Shown here one piece after another: positions 42,067 to 49,398 of a DNA stretch of 64,000 nt. The stretch's first letter is position 1; each line of letters starts with the position of its first letter. The notes beneath the pieces were generated by a model, which was given only the letters and a program-made list of their open reading frames with translations, did not search any database and was not told where the DNA came from. The stretch is from NCBI GenBank assembly GCA_004322045.1, contig SCRN01000040.1:1-64000 (forward strand), in the 5' to 3' direction. Source of the DNA: Paraburkholderia sp. GTDB taxonomy: Bacteria > Pseudomonadota > Gammaproteobacteria > Burkholderiales > Burkholderiaceae. A program made the position numbers and the translations under genes.

Positions 42067-43163
42067 GCGTGAAGGTTATGACGGCGGTATTCGAGCGCTA
42101 TCCGGAGGGCGGCGGCGAGATGCTGCTAGCGCTGGCCCTCGCCGACCACGCTGACGACGACGGCACGCATATCTTCCCGAGCGTCGCCACGATGGCCAAG
42201 AAGACGCGCCAATCGCGTCGCGCGGTGCAATACCAGCTCGAGAAGATGCAGGAGTGCGGTTGGCTCATCCTGGTCAAGGCGGCGCGTGGCGGACGGCCGG
42301 AGAAGGGTGCAACGATGGGCGGCAAACCGGCCGAATACCGCATCAGTGCCGAATGGATAAAGGGTGCAGAAATTGCACCCAATTTGCCCGCTAAGCCCGA
42401 GCGGAAAAAGGGTGAAAAATCTGCACCCAATAAATCTGTGGACAACTTGGAAAAGGGTGCAGAAGTTGCACCCAATAACTCGGGAAATGGGTGCAATCCA
42501 CGACAGAAAAGGGTGCAATCTGGAGCAGAAAAGGGTGCAAAGCTTTTGCACCCTACCCATCAGTTAACCGTCATAGAACCATCAGCAGCAGCAACGCACG
42601 CGAGTGGCAATGTGGAAAAGCCGCCGGCTGCTGCTGCCGATGGTCAAAAGCCGACCGTCAAAACCGAGAGCGAGCTCGCCGATCAGCTGGTCGAGTTGGA
42701 GCGAGGCAGGGGCAAGCAGCTGACCGTCGACCCGACGAAAGACCGGATCCACCTGCTGACGTGGGTCGGCAAAGGCGTGACGGCCGACCAGCTGCGAGCG
42801 GCGCATGCCCTCGCCGTGGCGGCGCGCGGCCGAGACACCGATGCGCGGCCGACGTATGCCGGGTTCGTGACGCAGTTCATCGCCGAGGCGCAGGGGGGCA
42901 GCGCGCCGGCGGCGGGTGTCCCCGACGAATGGTACGAGAACGGCTCGGACATCGAGGCGAAGGGCAAGGAACTCGGTATTCGGCCGCGCAAGCCCGATGA
43001 GCCCCTACCGCTGTACCGAGTGCTCGTTGCACGGGCTGCGGGGAAGGGGCCGTGGATCGACTACGTACTTCGCGACGCGCAGCGGTCGGGCTCCGAGCAG
43101 TACTTCAAATTCGTCGTCGACACGTTCGGCGAGGCCCTTCTACCAGCGGACTTCTACGCATGA
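42063..43163 (+). CDS. Phage replication initiator-like protein (O-type)
   Basis: This 366-residue protein has an N-terminal winged helix (residues ~1-75; FPSVATMAKKTRQSRRAVQY, QECGWLILVKAARGGRPEKG) like lambda O-type and DnaD-like initiators. A low-complexity middle region (about 85-165) is encoded by the iterons, with repeated KGAEIAPN-type units. The C-terminal part (about 215-366) probably contacts the host helicase or loader. No adjacent phage helicase is visible, so host DnaB is probably used. Confidence 0.75.
   Translation: MSVKVMTAVFERYPEGGGEMLLALALADHADDDGTHIFPSVATMAKKTRQSRRAVQYQLEKMQECGWLILVKAARGGRPEKGATMGGKPAEYRISAEWIKGAEIAPNLPAKPERKKGEKSAPNKSVDNLEKGAEVAPNNSGNGCNPRQKRVQSGAEKGAKLLHPTHQLTVIEPSAAATHASGNVEKPPAAAADGQKPTVKTESELADQLVELERGRGKQLTVDPTKDRIHLLTWVGKGVTADQLRAAHALAVAARGRDTDARPTYAGFVTQFIAEAQGGSAPAAGVPDEWYENGSDIEAKGKELGIRPRKPDEPLPLYRVLVARAAGKGPWIDYVLRDAQRSGSEQYFKFVVDTFGEALLPADFYA
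42303..42553. repeat. Iteron cluster, predicted phage origin
   Basis: The 7-mer GGGTGCA or its complement occurs at least ten times in 250 bp inside the initiator gene, four times as head-to-head pairs: 42362-42380, 42410-42428 (one half degenerate), 42455-42473 and 42533-42553. Single copies are at 42305, 42489 and 42511. Iterons inside the initiator gene are the arrangement of lambda ori in gene O. Confidence 0.78.
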
Positions 43164-43429
43164 ACTGCAAACCGGGCGATCTAGCCATCGTGATCCGCGG
43201 ATTGACGCATCCGTCGCCGAATGTGGGCCGCGTTGTCGAGGTTGTGTCGAGATTCGCCGATCACGAGTCGCTCGGCGCTTGCTGGTACTGCAAATCCAGG
43301 CAAGCCGTGAAAGTTCGTACGTCTCGTGGAGACGAGCCCGCGACGGAGTTTTGGGCGCCTGATGCATGGCTACGACCGGTGAGCGGTCTGCCGCTGCATG
43401 ACGAGCAGCTCGATGAGGTGCCAGCGTGA
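43160..43429 (+). CDS. Phage hypothetical protein (KPGDLA family)
   Basis: This 89-residue protein starts MNCKPGDLAIVIRGLTHPSP and is a likely paralogue of the 40135 gene. An ATGA overlap links it to the initiator gene. Function unknown. Confidence 0.6.
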   Translation: MNCKPGDLAIVIRGLTHPSPNVGRVVEVVSRFADHESLGACWYCKSRQAVKVRTSRGDEPATEFWAPDAWLRPVSGLPLHDEQLDEVPA

Positions 43430-43602
43430 ACCCCTATGACCCGGTGGAAGGCTTTCCCGGGCCCGCGCAGATGATGCCGGGCGAGATCTTCTTCGCTGCG
43501 GAGCCGGCCCCGTTCGAGGAATTCCAGCGAGAAATGATGCGGCTTATCGCCAGCTGTTTCCCTCGCCTTCGGACCGTGGAGTCAGGAGGTGCACCGGAAT
43601 GA
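43426..43602 (+). CDS. Phage hypothetical protein
   Basis: This 58-residue protein starts at GTG 43426 (MNPYDPVEGFPGPAQMMPGE), overlapping the upstream stop, and its own stop overlaps the next ATG. Function unknown. Confidence 0.55.
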   Translation: MNPYDPVEGFPGPAQMMPGEIFFAAEPAPFEEFQREMMRLIASCFPRLRTVESGGAPE

Positions 43603-44237
43603 GCAAAGGCACCATTCGTCTTCCCGAGAGCGCGATCGCCGACGGCCGTGTCGGTACCGCGCGGATTCGCGAACAAATCGCGGGTGCGGCGGCGCGTCTC
43701 AATTCCGCCGATGCAACCCCAATGGATGCGACGCTGCGCATGATCGCCGGCAATCTCGGCATCCCATACGACCAGATGAAAGCAGCTTGGTCGCCGACGG
43801 ACAATGAATCGCTATCCGCGTTGAAGCTGCGCGGAGACTTGGCGAATGCGCGCTGGGTTAATCCGGAACGGACCCCCGCCGAATCGCCGATCGAGCGTAT
43901 GCAGCAGCTCGGCAGACTTCCGCGCGGAAAGATGAACAAGACCGAGGCCGCGTACGCGCTGCAGCTCGAGGCGGAACTGCAGGCCGGTCAGATCCTCTGG
44001 TACCGCTTCGAGGCGATCAAGCTGCGCCTCGCCGACAACACCTTCATCACGATCGATTTCCCCGTCATCACGGCTGCCGGTCAGCTCGAATTTCGGGAGG
44101 TGAAGGGCCGATGGACGGACGACGCGCGCGCGAAGACAAAGATCGCCGCGGCGCAATATCCCTTTCGATTTCTCGCCATTCAGCGCGACGGCCGCCATGG
44201 CTGGCGCATTGAAGACCTGACCAGCCGCAGCTGGTGA
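43599..44237 (+). CDS. DUF1064 nuclease-like protein
   Basis: This 212-residue protein has a C-terminal DUF1064 domain (about residues 105-212): WYRFEAIKLRLADNTFITID, then LEFREVKGRW (E-x-K), DDARAKTKIAAAQYPFRFLA. The fold is of the PD-(D/E)xK/T7 endonuclease I-like class, and members are thought to process recombination intermediates. The N-terminal ~100 residues are unassigned. Confidence 0.75.
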   Translation: MSKGTIRLPESAIADGRVGTARIREQIAGAAARLNSADATPMDATLRMIAGNLGIPYDQMKAAWSPTDNESLSALKLRGDLANARWVNPERTPAESPIERMQQLGRLPRGKMNKTEAAYALQLEAELQAGQILWYRFEAIKLRLADNTFITIDFPVITAAGQLEFREVKGRWTDDARAKTKIAAAQYPFRFLAIQRDGRHGWRIEDLTSRSW

Positions 44238-44258
44238 ATTCCCCCTAGGAGATCCCGC

Positions 44259-44420
44259 ATGTTCAAGAACAACCGATCAACTTCGATGCCTCGCGGCCTG
44301 CACCGCCCGCACATCGGCGAAAAGGAGCAAACGCGCGCGCAACGCAGCTACATGGAGCCGAACCACCCGAACGGCAAGCCGCGAAGCGCGCCGATCTTGC
44401 AACAACGCGCCAAAGCATAG
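44259..44420 (+). CDS. Small phage hypothetical protein
   Basis: This 53-residue basic, Pro/Arg-rich protein starts MFKNNRSTSMPRGLHRPHIG after AGGAG. Likely disordered. Function unknown. Confidence 0.5.
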   Translation: MFKNNRSTSMPRGLHRPHIGEKEQTRAQRSYMEPNHPNGKPRSAPILQQRAKA

Positions 44421-44482
44421 CGGCGGCGCGAGACGGACCCGCCGGCGCTCGCCGGTAAAACCCCAACCTGGAGCACTTTGAA

Positions 44483-44755
44483 ATGCCCGTACGCGCGAAA
44501 TTCATGTTGTCGGAAGTGACGACGAACTCCTACAACCCTGCCGCGAAGAAATTCAAGTTCACGGCTCAATACGATCCGTCCATTCCGGAAGATCAGCGTT
44601 TCCAGAAAGCCACGCCTTGGGGCGAATTCGAGATGCAGGTCGACAACCCGGCGGCGGCCGTGCAATTCGAACTCGGCAAGCAGTACTACATCGACTTCAC
44701 GCCGGCCGACATTCCCGCTGCGGCGCAAGAAGGCGCCAACGCCACCCAAGGCTGA
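44483..44755 (+). CDS. Phage hypothetical protein
   Basis: This 90-residue beta-rich protein (MPVRAKFMLSEVTTNSYNPA; AKKFKFTAQYDPSIPEDQRF) starts after GGAG. Small proteins of this pattern recur in betaproteobacterial phages; no function is known. Confidence 0.65.
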   Translation: MPVRAKFMLSEVTTNSYNPAAKKFKFTAQYDPSIPEDQRFQKATPWGEFEMQVDNPAAAVQFELGKQYYIDFTPADIPAAAQEGANATQG

Positions 44756-44770
44756 TCGAGGGCGGCGCGC

Positions 44771-45097
44771 ATGCGGATCTATCTCGCTGGCCCGATGACG
44801 GGCTACGACCAGTTGAACTTCCCTCGATTTCACACGGAAGCGGGGCGGCTGCGCGAACTCGGGTTCACGGTGATCAATCCGGCCGAAATCAATTCGGACG
44901 CGTCAAAGAGCTGGCGGGAATGCATGCGCGCCGATATTCGCGAGCTGGTCACCTGCGACGCGATCGCGCTGTTGCCCGGGTGGGAGCGCTCGCGCGGCGC
45001 CGCGCTCGAACACCACATCATGACTACCCTCGGCTTGGCCGTCTTCACGGTCGACGAGCTCGTCGATTTGCAGGCGAAGAGGGTTGCATGCATTTGA
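44771..45097 (+). CDS. DUF4406 nucleoside deoxyribosyltransferase-like protein
   Basis: This 108-residue protein has MRIYLAGPMTG at its start and RADIRELVTCDAIALLPGW, then GAALEH, the conserved pattern of the DUF4406/nucleoside 2-deoxyribosyltransferase superfamily. It may modify or hydrolyse nucleotides. Catalysis is not demonstrated. Confidence 0.78.
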   Translation: MRIYLAGPMTGYDQLNFPRFHTEAGRLRELGFTVINPAEINSDASKSWRECMRADIRELVTCDAIALLPGWERSRGAALEHHIMTTLGLAVFTVDELVDLQAKRVACI

Positions 45098-45441
45098 CGT
45101 TTGTTCTCCCACCAGGGTATCGGCGCCACGGTGTGCTCCAGCAGGATTGTGCCGTTTCATCGGTGGAGCTCGAGGCGCACGAGCTCATGCTCGTCAGCGC
45201 GGCCCGGATGAAATGGCGCGGCCGCCAACGGCGGCAGTACTGCGCGCCGAAGATCGCGGCCCTTGTCTGGTTGCCGGATTGGATCACGGCACCGGCCGGC
45301 ACCCACGTCGATATGCTCGGCCGCATTTTGTTGGACGTCCCCGGCGCATTCAACCGTCGGCGATTGCCCGAGTTCCCCGCGGGCTGCAGGCGCCTCGAAT
45401 GGGCGGCGGGTGAATGGAGACCGGTCAATGCTGAGGCGTAA
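45088..45441 (+). CDS. Phage hypothetical protein
   Basis: This 117-residue protein starts MHLTFVLPPGYRRHGVLQQD, overlapping the previous gene by 10 nt and the next by 14 nt. Function unknown. Confidence 0.6.
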   Translation: MHLTFVLPPGYRRHGVLQQDCAVSSVELEAHELMLVSAARMKWRGRQRRQYCAPKIAALVWLPDWITAPAGTHVDMLGRILLDVPGAFNRRRLPEFPAGCRRLEWAAGEWRPVNAEA

Positions 45442-45850
45442 GAAGCCACTGCAGAGAACCGCATTCGCTCCGAAGCAGGGCGGATCGTCGCTGCTCCGCA
45501 CGACGTCGCTAAAGCGGTCTCCATTCAAGCGCAAAGCCAGGAAGAAGCGGGCCTGGCATGACAAACGGATGCTCGACGCGTGCCGCGGGCAGATCTGCTA
45601 CCTGCGTGTGCCGGGTACCTGTCCACGCCGCAATCCCGAAGAAACGATCGTGCCTTGTCATAGCAACTTCAGTGAGCACGGAAAGAGCGGCGCGCGAAAG
45701 GCAGACGACAAATTCACCGTCCCCGGATGCATGTGGTGCCACGCATGGCTCGATGCTGGCGGCGCGTCATTCGAACAGAAGCATGACATATGGTGCCGCG
45801 CCTACTGCGAATGGTCCGAAGTCCGTGACGGCGAAGCAAAGGAGGGATAG
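45428..45850 (+). CDS. DUF1364 (YbcN-like) protein
   Basis: This 140-residue protein has a basic N-terminus and the DUF1364 core: CRGQICYLRVPGTC, then CHSN, then CMWCHAWLDAG, with Cys/His spacing like HNH-type zinc modules. The lambdoid relative YbcN is linked to recombination/replication (Nin region). Same regional position as ninG-type genes of lambda. Confidence 0.75.
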   Translation: MLRRKKPLQRTAFAPKQGGSSLLRTTSLKRSPFKRKARKKRAWHDKRMLDACRGQICYLRVPGTCPRRNPEETIVPCHSNFSEHGKSGARKADDKFTVPGCMWCHAWLDAGGASFEQKHDIWCRAYCEWSEVRDGEAKEG

Positions 45851-45852
45851 GG

Positions 45853-46461
45853 ATGTGCGAGCCTAATAGGTCGAGCAATGACTGGACGCCCGAGGAGGAC
45901 GCAACGCTCAGGCGCCTGTGGCTTGCGTTCGTGCCCACCAAAAAGATCGTCGAACAGCTGCCCGGGCGAACGTATGCCTCGATCGCCAAGCGCCGCGGAA
46001 AGCTGAATCTGCCGAAGCGGTCGGGCGCTGGCGTAAGCCCGATGGAGCGCCCGGAAATGCAGCAGCTCTGGAAGGCTCTCAAAAAGCATAAAGCCACGCG
46101 CGCGCAGTTGGCGAAGCGAGCCGACGTCGTACCCGCGACGGTCAGCAAGTTTGTGAAGCTGTTCCGTTCGCAATTTCATGTATGCGGGTGGGTGAAAGCA
46201 GATCCGAATGGCGATTATGCGGAGGTGCTTAAGGCCGGCCCTGGGAAGGACGCCCCTAAACCAGCGCCGGCATCGGCCTCCGAGCGGTGCCACCAATGGT
46301 GGGAACGATGCAAGCGCGAACGGCCGCTCGATGCTGGCAGGCGGCTCGCCAGGGATGCCGTGCGGCGCCGGGAGCGGGAAGGCAAGTTGGTGCGACGAGA
46401 TGCGGCCGCCGTCGCACTGTTCGGCAAGGATGGCTTGTCCGGGCCCGCAAATGACGGCTGA
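45853..46461 (+). CDS. Myb/SANT-like DNA-binding phage protein
   Basis: This 202-residue protein has an N-terminal SANT/Myb-like or GcrA-like domain (DWTPEEDATLRRLWLAFVPT, then RTYASIAKRRGKLNL) and a second helical domain. Probably a transcription regulator in the lambda Nin-like region. Confidence 0.65.
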   Translation: MCEPNRSSNDWTPEEDATLRRLWLAFVPTKKIVEQLPGRTYASIAKRRGKLNLPKRSGAGVSPMERPEMQQLWKALKKHKATRAQLAKRADVVPATVSKFVKLFRSQFHVCGWVKADPNGDYAEVLKAGPGKDAPKPAPASASERCHQWWERCKRERPLDAGRRLARDAVRRREREGKLVRRDAAAVALFGKDGLSGPANDG

Positions 46462-46645
46462 GCTGGAATGGTGGGAATACAGCGATCCGCTCAGAGTGCT
46501 CGAGCGGCGCGAGAACGAACGATGCACCGGTTGCGCGCACGCGGTAGCGCGAGAGGATCCGTTCGGCGGCGTGCGCATGGTATGTCGAAAAGGAAAGAAG
46601 TACGGGAAACGCTGCAGGCAATACAAAGGACCGAACAATGATTGA
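46451..46645 (+). CDS. Small cysteine-containing phage protein
   Basis: This 64-residue protein starts MTAELEWWEYSDPLRVLERR and has CTGC and two later Cys, a possible zinc site. It overlaps both neighbours. Function unknown. Confidence 0.6.
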   Translation: MTAELEWWEYSDPLRVLERRENERCTGCAHAVAREDPFGGVRMVCRKGKKYGKRCRQYKGPNND

Positions 46646-47324
46646 TACCGAAGAGAGGCTGTTTCGCACCCCGCAAGAGGCGTTGGTGTTCGCGTTCAAC
46701 TACAGCATGCAGCAACAGGGGCGCCCGCTCGCGGATCGGCTTGCATCGCCTGCCGCACGAACAGGCAAGGGGCTGAGTGGAAACGACGGCGCCGGTCAGG
46801 CGGGCATGATTCGGCGTGAGCTCGAGCAGCTATCTGCAACTGATCGGGCTGTACTGATTGCGCGGTACGCGCCGCGTTCAATGCCATGCGCATGTGGTCG
46901 CGCGTGCTGTTCGCACCATATGCCTAATCCAGAATATGCGGCGGCAATAACGGAGCTGACGCGTCTAGCGCAGTCATTGTTTTCGGGGCGCCTCTCGAAT
47001 TACCAATTGCGCCGTGCCCTTGTTGAGAAGGCTTTGGGCGTGAAAGTGACCATCAAAGCGATCGCCGATAAGTGCGAAGTGGCAGAGAAGACGGCGGATG
47101 CGCATTGGCGAACCATCCGCGATTGGATTGGGGGACAGCCAAAGAAAAAGGCCAAGAAGGAGGCAAAGCGAGCCCGGGTAGCGGCGGGGTCAGCAGCTGC
47201 GGACATTTCGGAGGACGTCGACGGTGACGGTGGCGAGATGCGGACGGCGATCGACGGTATTGAATCGGCGGCGCGCAAGCGGGCGGACGACCTACTCTCA
47301 GGGTTGCCGTTCATTCGCTCTTGA
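46638..47324 (+). CDS. Q-like late regulator candidate
   Basis: This 228-residue protein has a CACGRACC segment with a downstream His (near residues 85-93, possible zinc), a helical core (RRALVEKALGVKVTIKAIAD, HTH-like) and a Lys-rich linker followed by an acidic tail. Its place just upstream of a strong promoter and immediate terminator fits a late antiterminator of the Q class. Sequence alone does not prove this. Confidence 0.5.
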   Translation: MIDTEERLFRTPQEALVFAFNYSMQQQGRPLADRLASPAARTGKGLSGNDGAGQAGMIRRELEQLSATDRAVLIARYAPRSMPCACGRACCSHHMPNPEYAAAITELTRLAQSLFSGRLSNYQLRRALVEKALGVKVTIKAIADKCEVAEKTADAHWRTIRDWIGGQPKKKAKKEAKRARVAAGSAAADISEDVDGDGGEMRTAIDGIESAARKRADDLLSGLPFIRS

Positions 47325-47334
47325 GTTGCGATCC

Positions 47335-47362
47335 TTGACTTTTCCGATTTCGACCGTAAAAT
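47335..47362 (+). promoter_or_regulatory. Predicted late promoter (PR'-like)
   Basis: TTGACT (47335-47340), a 16-bp spacer and TAAAAT (47357-47362) form a strong sigma-70 promoter 11 nt after the Q-like gene. A small hairpin (GACACT/AGTGTC) lies just downstream at about 47374-47392. Confidence 0.7.
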
Positions 47363-47396
47363 ACGCTCCAATCTGACACTGTGAATAAGTGTCTCC

Positions 47397-47430
47397 AAAG
47401 CCCCGACTTGAATCCAAGCGGGGCTTTTTT
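47397..47430 (+). terminator. Terminator directly after the late promoter (tR'-like)
   Basis: A GCCCCG stem with its complement and a T-run (TTTTTT) ends ~60 nt after the predicted start of transcription, before the first late gene. This arrangement implies that late transcription needs antitermination. Confidence 0.75.
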
Positions 47431-47453
47431 GTTTTCTGCTGAGGCTCGTCCCG

Positions 47454-47705
47454 ATGGCCAAACCCGCTTCGAAGGCTGCTGCGCCGAAGGGCGTACGCCC
47501 GAAGCTCGGGCAGCCCGTCATCATTAGATATCGCTTCGTGAAGCCCAACACGGTTGGCATCATCGTTGGTCTCTACGAATCCGATACGGATGACGTCATC
47601 GTGCAGGCGTTTCCCATCGATCGCGAATCGATGCAAATTCCGGCGATTCCGTTCTATAACGCCGAACCGGACGACGATGTTCAATCGGCCGTATGGGCTG
47701 CCTAA
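47454..47705 (+). CDS. Phage hypothetical protein, first late gene
   Basis: This 83-residue protein has a Lys/Ala-rich N-terminus and then a beta-rich part (QPVIIRYRFVKPNTVGIIVG). It is the first gene after the late terminator. Function unknown. Confidence 0.6.
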   Translation: MAKPASKAAAPKGVRPKLGQPVIIRYRFVKPNTVGIIVGLYESDTDDVIVQAFPIDRESMQIPAIPFYNAEPDDDVQSAVWAA

Positions 47706-47726
47706 GTCTTCCCGATCGCGCTACGC

Positions 47727-48437
47727 ATGTTCTCGATATCTGTGCGAGCGGACTTCCAGGCCGCAGCCCGGGGGCTGAATGCCCTCGAGAAGAAACAACT
47801 ACCTTTCGCGACCGCGACGGCGCTGACTTCGCTGGCGAAGCTGGCTCAGGCGGCCGAGAAGAAGGCCCTGCCGCAAATATTCGATAGGCCCACACCGTTC
47901 ACGATCAATTCGATTGGCGTGAAGGGGGCGCGAAAGGCATCGCTCGTTGCGATTGTCTTCGTGAAGGACATCGCGGCCGCATATCTTGCGCCCTTCGAGT
48001 TCGGTGGCCCGCACAAGCTGATTGGCTCGGGGCGAACGTGGTTGAACCCGAAAAACATGGCGCTCCTTAATCAATACGGAAACTTTGATAAGTCGGCGCT
48101 CAAGCGCCTTGCTGCGAAGCCCGACGTATTTATCGGATCCGTTACTTTCAGGAAGAGCGGGCAGACTGTAAGCGGCCTGTGGCAACGACCGCAAGTCGGG
48201 CAGAGAACGTGGGTGCGCGGCCGAAATCGGCGCACGTATGGAACTAAGGGCAACACACAGAACGTCGTTGGGGGCATCAGAACCGGACTGCGTTTATTGG
48301 TTCGATTCGGGGATGCTCAGCCGGTGAGGCAGCATCTCGATTTTGGCGCCCGCGCTGAGGCCGTCGTGAAGGCAAACGTCAATGCGGAGTTTGCAAAGGC
48401 ATTGGCGAGGGCGATCGCAACTGCGAAGCGAAAGTGA
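47727..48437 (+). CDS. Phage morphogenesis protein of unknown role
   Basis: This 236-residue basic protein has an N-terminal helical region (AARGLNALEKKQLPFATATA) similar to minor tail gpZ/tail completion proteins placed near phage head genes, and a beta-rich remainder. The tail-completion suggestion is weak. It lies before the cos region. Confidence 0.55.
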   Translation: MFSISVRADFQAAARGLNALEKKQLPFATATALTSLAKLAQAAEKKALPQIFDRPTPFTINSIGVKGARKASLVAIVFVKDIAAAYLAPFEFGGPHKLIGSGRTWLNPKNMALLNQYGNFDKSALKRLAAKPDVFIGSVTFRKSGQTVSGLWQRPQVGQRTWVRGRNRRTYGTKGNTQNVVGGIRTGLRLLVRFGDAQPVRQHLDFGARAEAVVKANVNAEFAKALARAIATAKRK

Positions 48438-48740
48438 TGCTGCCGCCGCGAGTGGTTCGCTTAAGCGCGCTGCGTTATGCATTGACTAGCACGACGCCAA
48501 TGACTGGCGTCGGTGCCGGTGCGCCGTCCTGCAGCCCAATCGAGACAAGCACCGACGTGGTGCGCCGTCCGCACCAAAGGTGGGAAACCTCGGAGGGTGT
48601 GCACCGGAGTTGGGCCAGGGTCCTTCCTGCGCCCTTCCAAGAACACGGGCACTGCGCGCGCCCGTTCTTACCGTTCTTTTGAGAAAAAAAATCGCGTTAC
48701 ACGTTACACGCTGGTGACGTGGCGCGTGGCGCAAACCCTT
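48438..48740. other. Candidate cos region
   Basis: This ~300-bp non-coding stretch lies upstream of the small terminase gene. It holds a long inverted repeat (48639-48669, AAGAAC..GGGC with GCCCGTTCTT), an A-run near 48684 and the first two of five CGTTACAC sites. A frame open at 48434-48682 is rich in Arg/Pro/Thr and is judged non-coding. Confidence 0.5.
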
Positions 48741-48810
48741 ATGGCTACTGGCGAGATTGGTGTAACGCGAAAAAAGCGCGGCGTTACACCGAGCGCGGGG
48801 AGCGTTACAC
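48695..48810. repeat. Five CGTTACAC sites, candidate terminase binding sites
   Basis: CGTTACAC occurs at 48695-48702, 48702-48709, 48782-48789 and 48803-48810, and inverted at 48760-48767. They flank the small terminase start codon. In lambda, terminase-binding R sites lie in the equivalent position. Confidence 0.6.
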
Positions 48811-49394
48811 CAGCGACGATCGGCAAGGCTGCACTGTGCGCAGCGCTCTGCTGGACGCGACCGCGTCTCGATCGGAGGCTTGAGAGTGATGGCTCGTTTC
48901 CGGTGGCGAAGCGCGGCACACGCGCCGGTGGTTGGGAGTTCGATCTCGCGGCCGTGCGTACCTACCTCGGCGCCGAGCTGCCGGTCGATTCACAGGAAGA
49001 GTCAGCTGCGCCCCTGAAGTCGAAGCCGGAGGGGCGTGCACCAATCGACGCGCGTACGCCGTTCGCGGAGCCGAAGTTCACTGTCGTGCCGCCTGCCGGC
49101 GTCGAGCCGGTTGTGCACAGCGGAGAGCAGACGGCACGGCAGCGGCGCGATCTCGTGCAAGCAGAGATCCTCGAGGACAAGCTGCGGCGCGACCGCGGTG
49201 AGCTCGTGCAGGTAGAGGTAATGCGTCAGGTGCTAAACACAATGCTCGCGCACCTCGGTAAAGGTCTCGACAGGTTGTCAGACCAGGTCGTCGAGCGATG
49301 CCGGTTGCCGGAGGAATACGCCGACCAGATACGGGTGGTGACCGACGATCTGCGTCGCACGATGGTCGACGAACTACGCGTGCTGTTGGGGTAG
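48741..49394 (+). CDS. Terminase small subunit (DUF1441/Nu1-like)
   Basis: This 217-residue protein has an N-terminal winged helix-like part (IGKAALCAALCWTRPRLDRR, then FPVAKRGTRAGGWEFDLAAV) of the DUF1441 family, and a C-terminal coiled region for large-subunit contact. Small terminases recognise packaging sites on phage DNA. It directly precedes the large subunit. Confidence 0.85.
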   Translation: MATGEIGVTRKKRGVTPSAGSVTPATIGKAALCAALCWTRPRLDRRLESDGSFPVAKRGTRAGGWEFDLAAVRTYLGAELPVDSQEESAAPLKSKPEGRAPIDARTPFAEPKFTVVPPAGVEPVVHSGEQTARQRRDLVQAEILEDKLRRDRGELVQVEVMRQVLNTMLAHLGKGLDRLSDQVVERCRLPEEYADQIRVVTDDLRRTMVDELRVLLG

Positions 49395-49398
49395 CACG

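Noticed and set aside
42303-42553. Iteron cluster as a CRISPR array
   Set aside because: Units are only 7 bp, many are inverted pairs with 5-7 nt spacers, and they lie within a coding gene; no cas genes are present.
48434-48682. Short frame between the 47727 gene and the small terminase gene
   Set aside because: Pro/Arg/Thr-rich with no domain, and it crosses the inverted repeat of the candidate cos region; judged non-coding.
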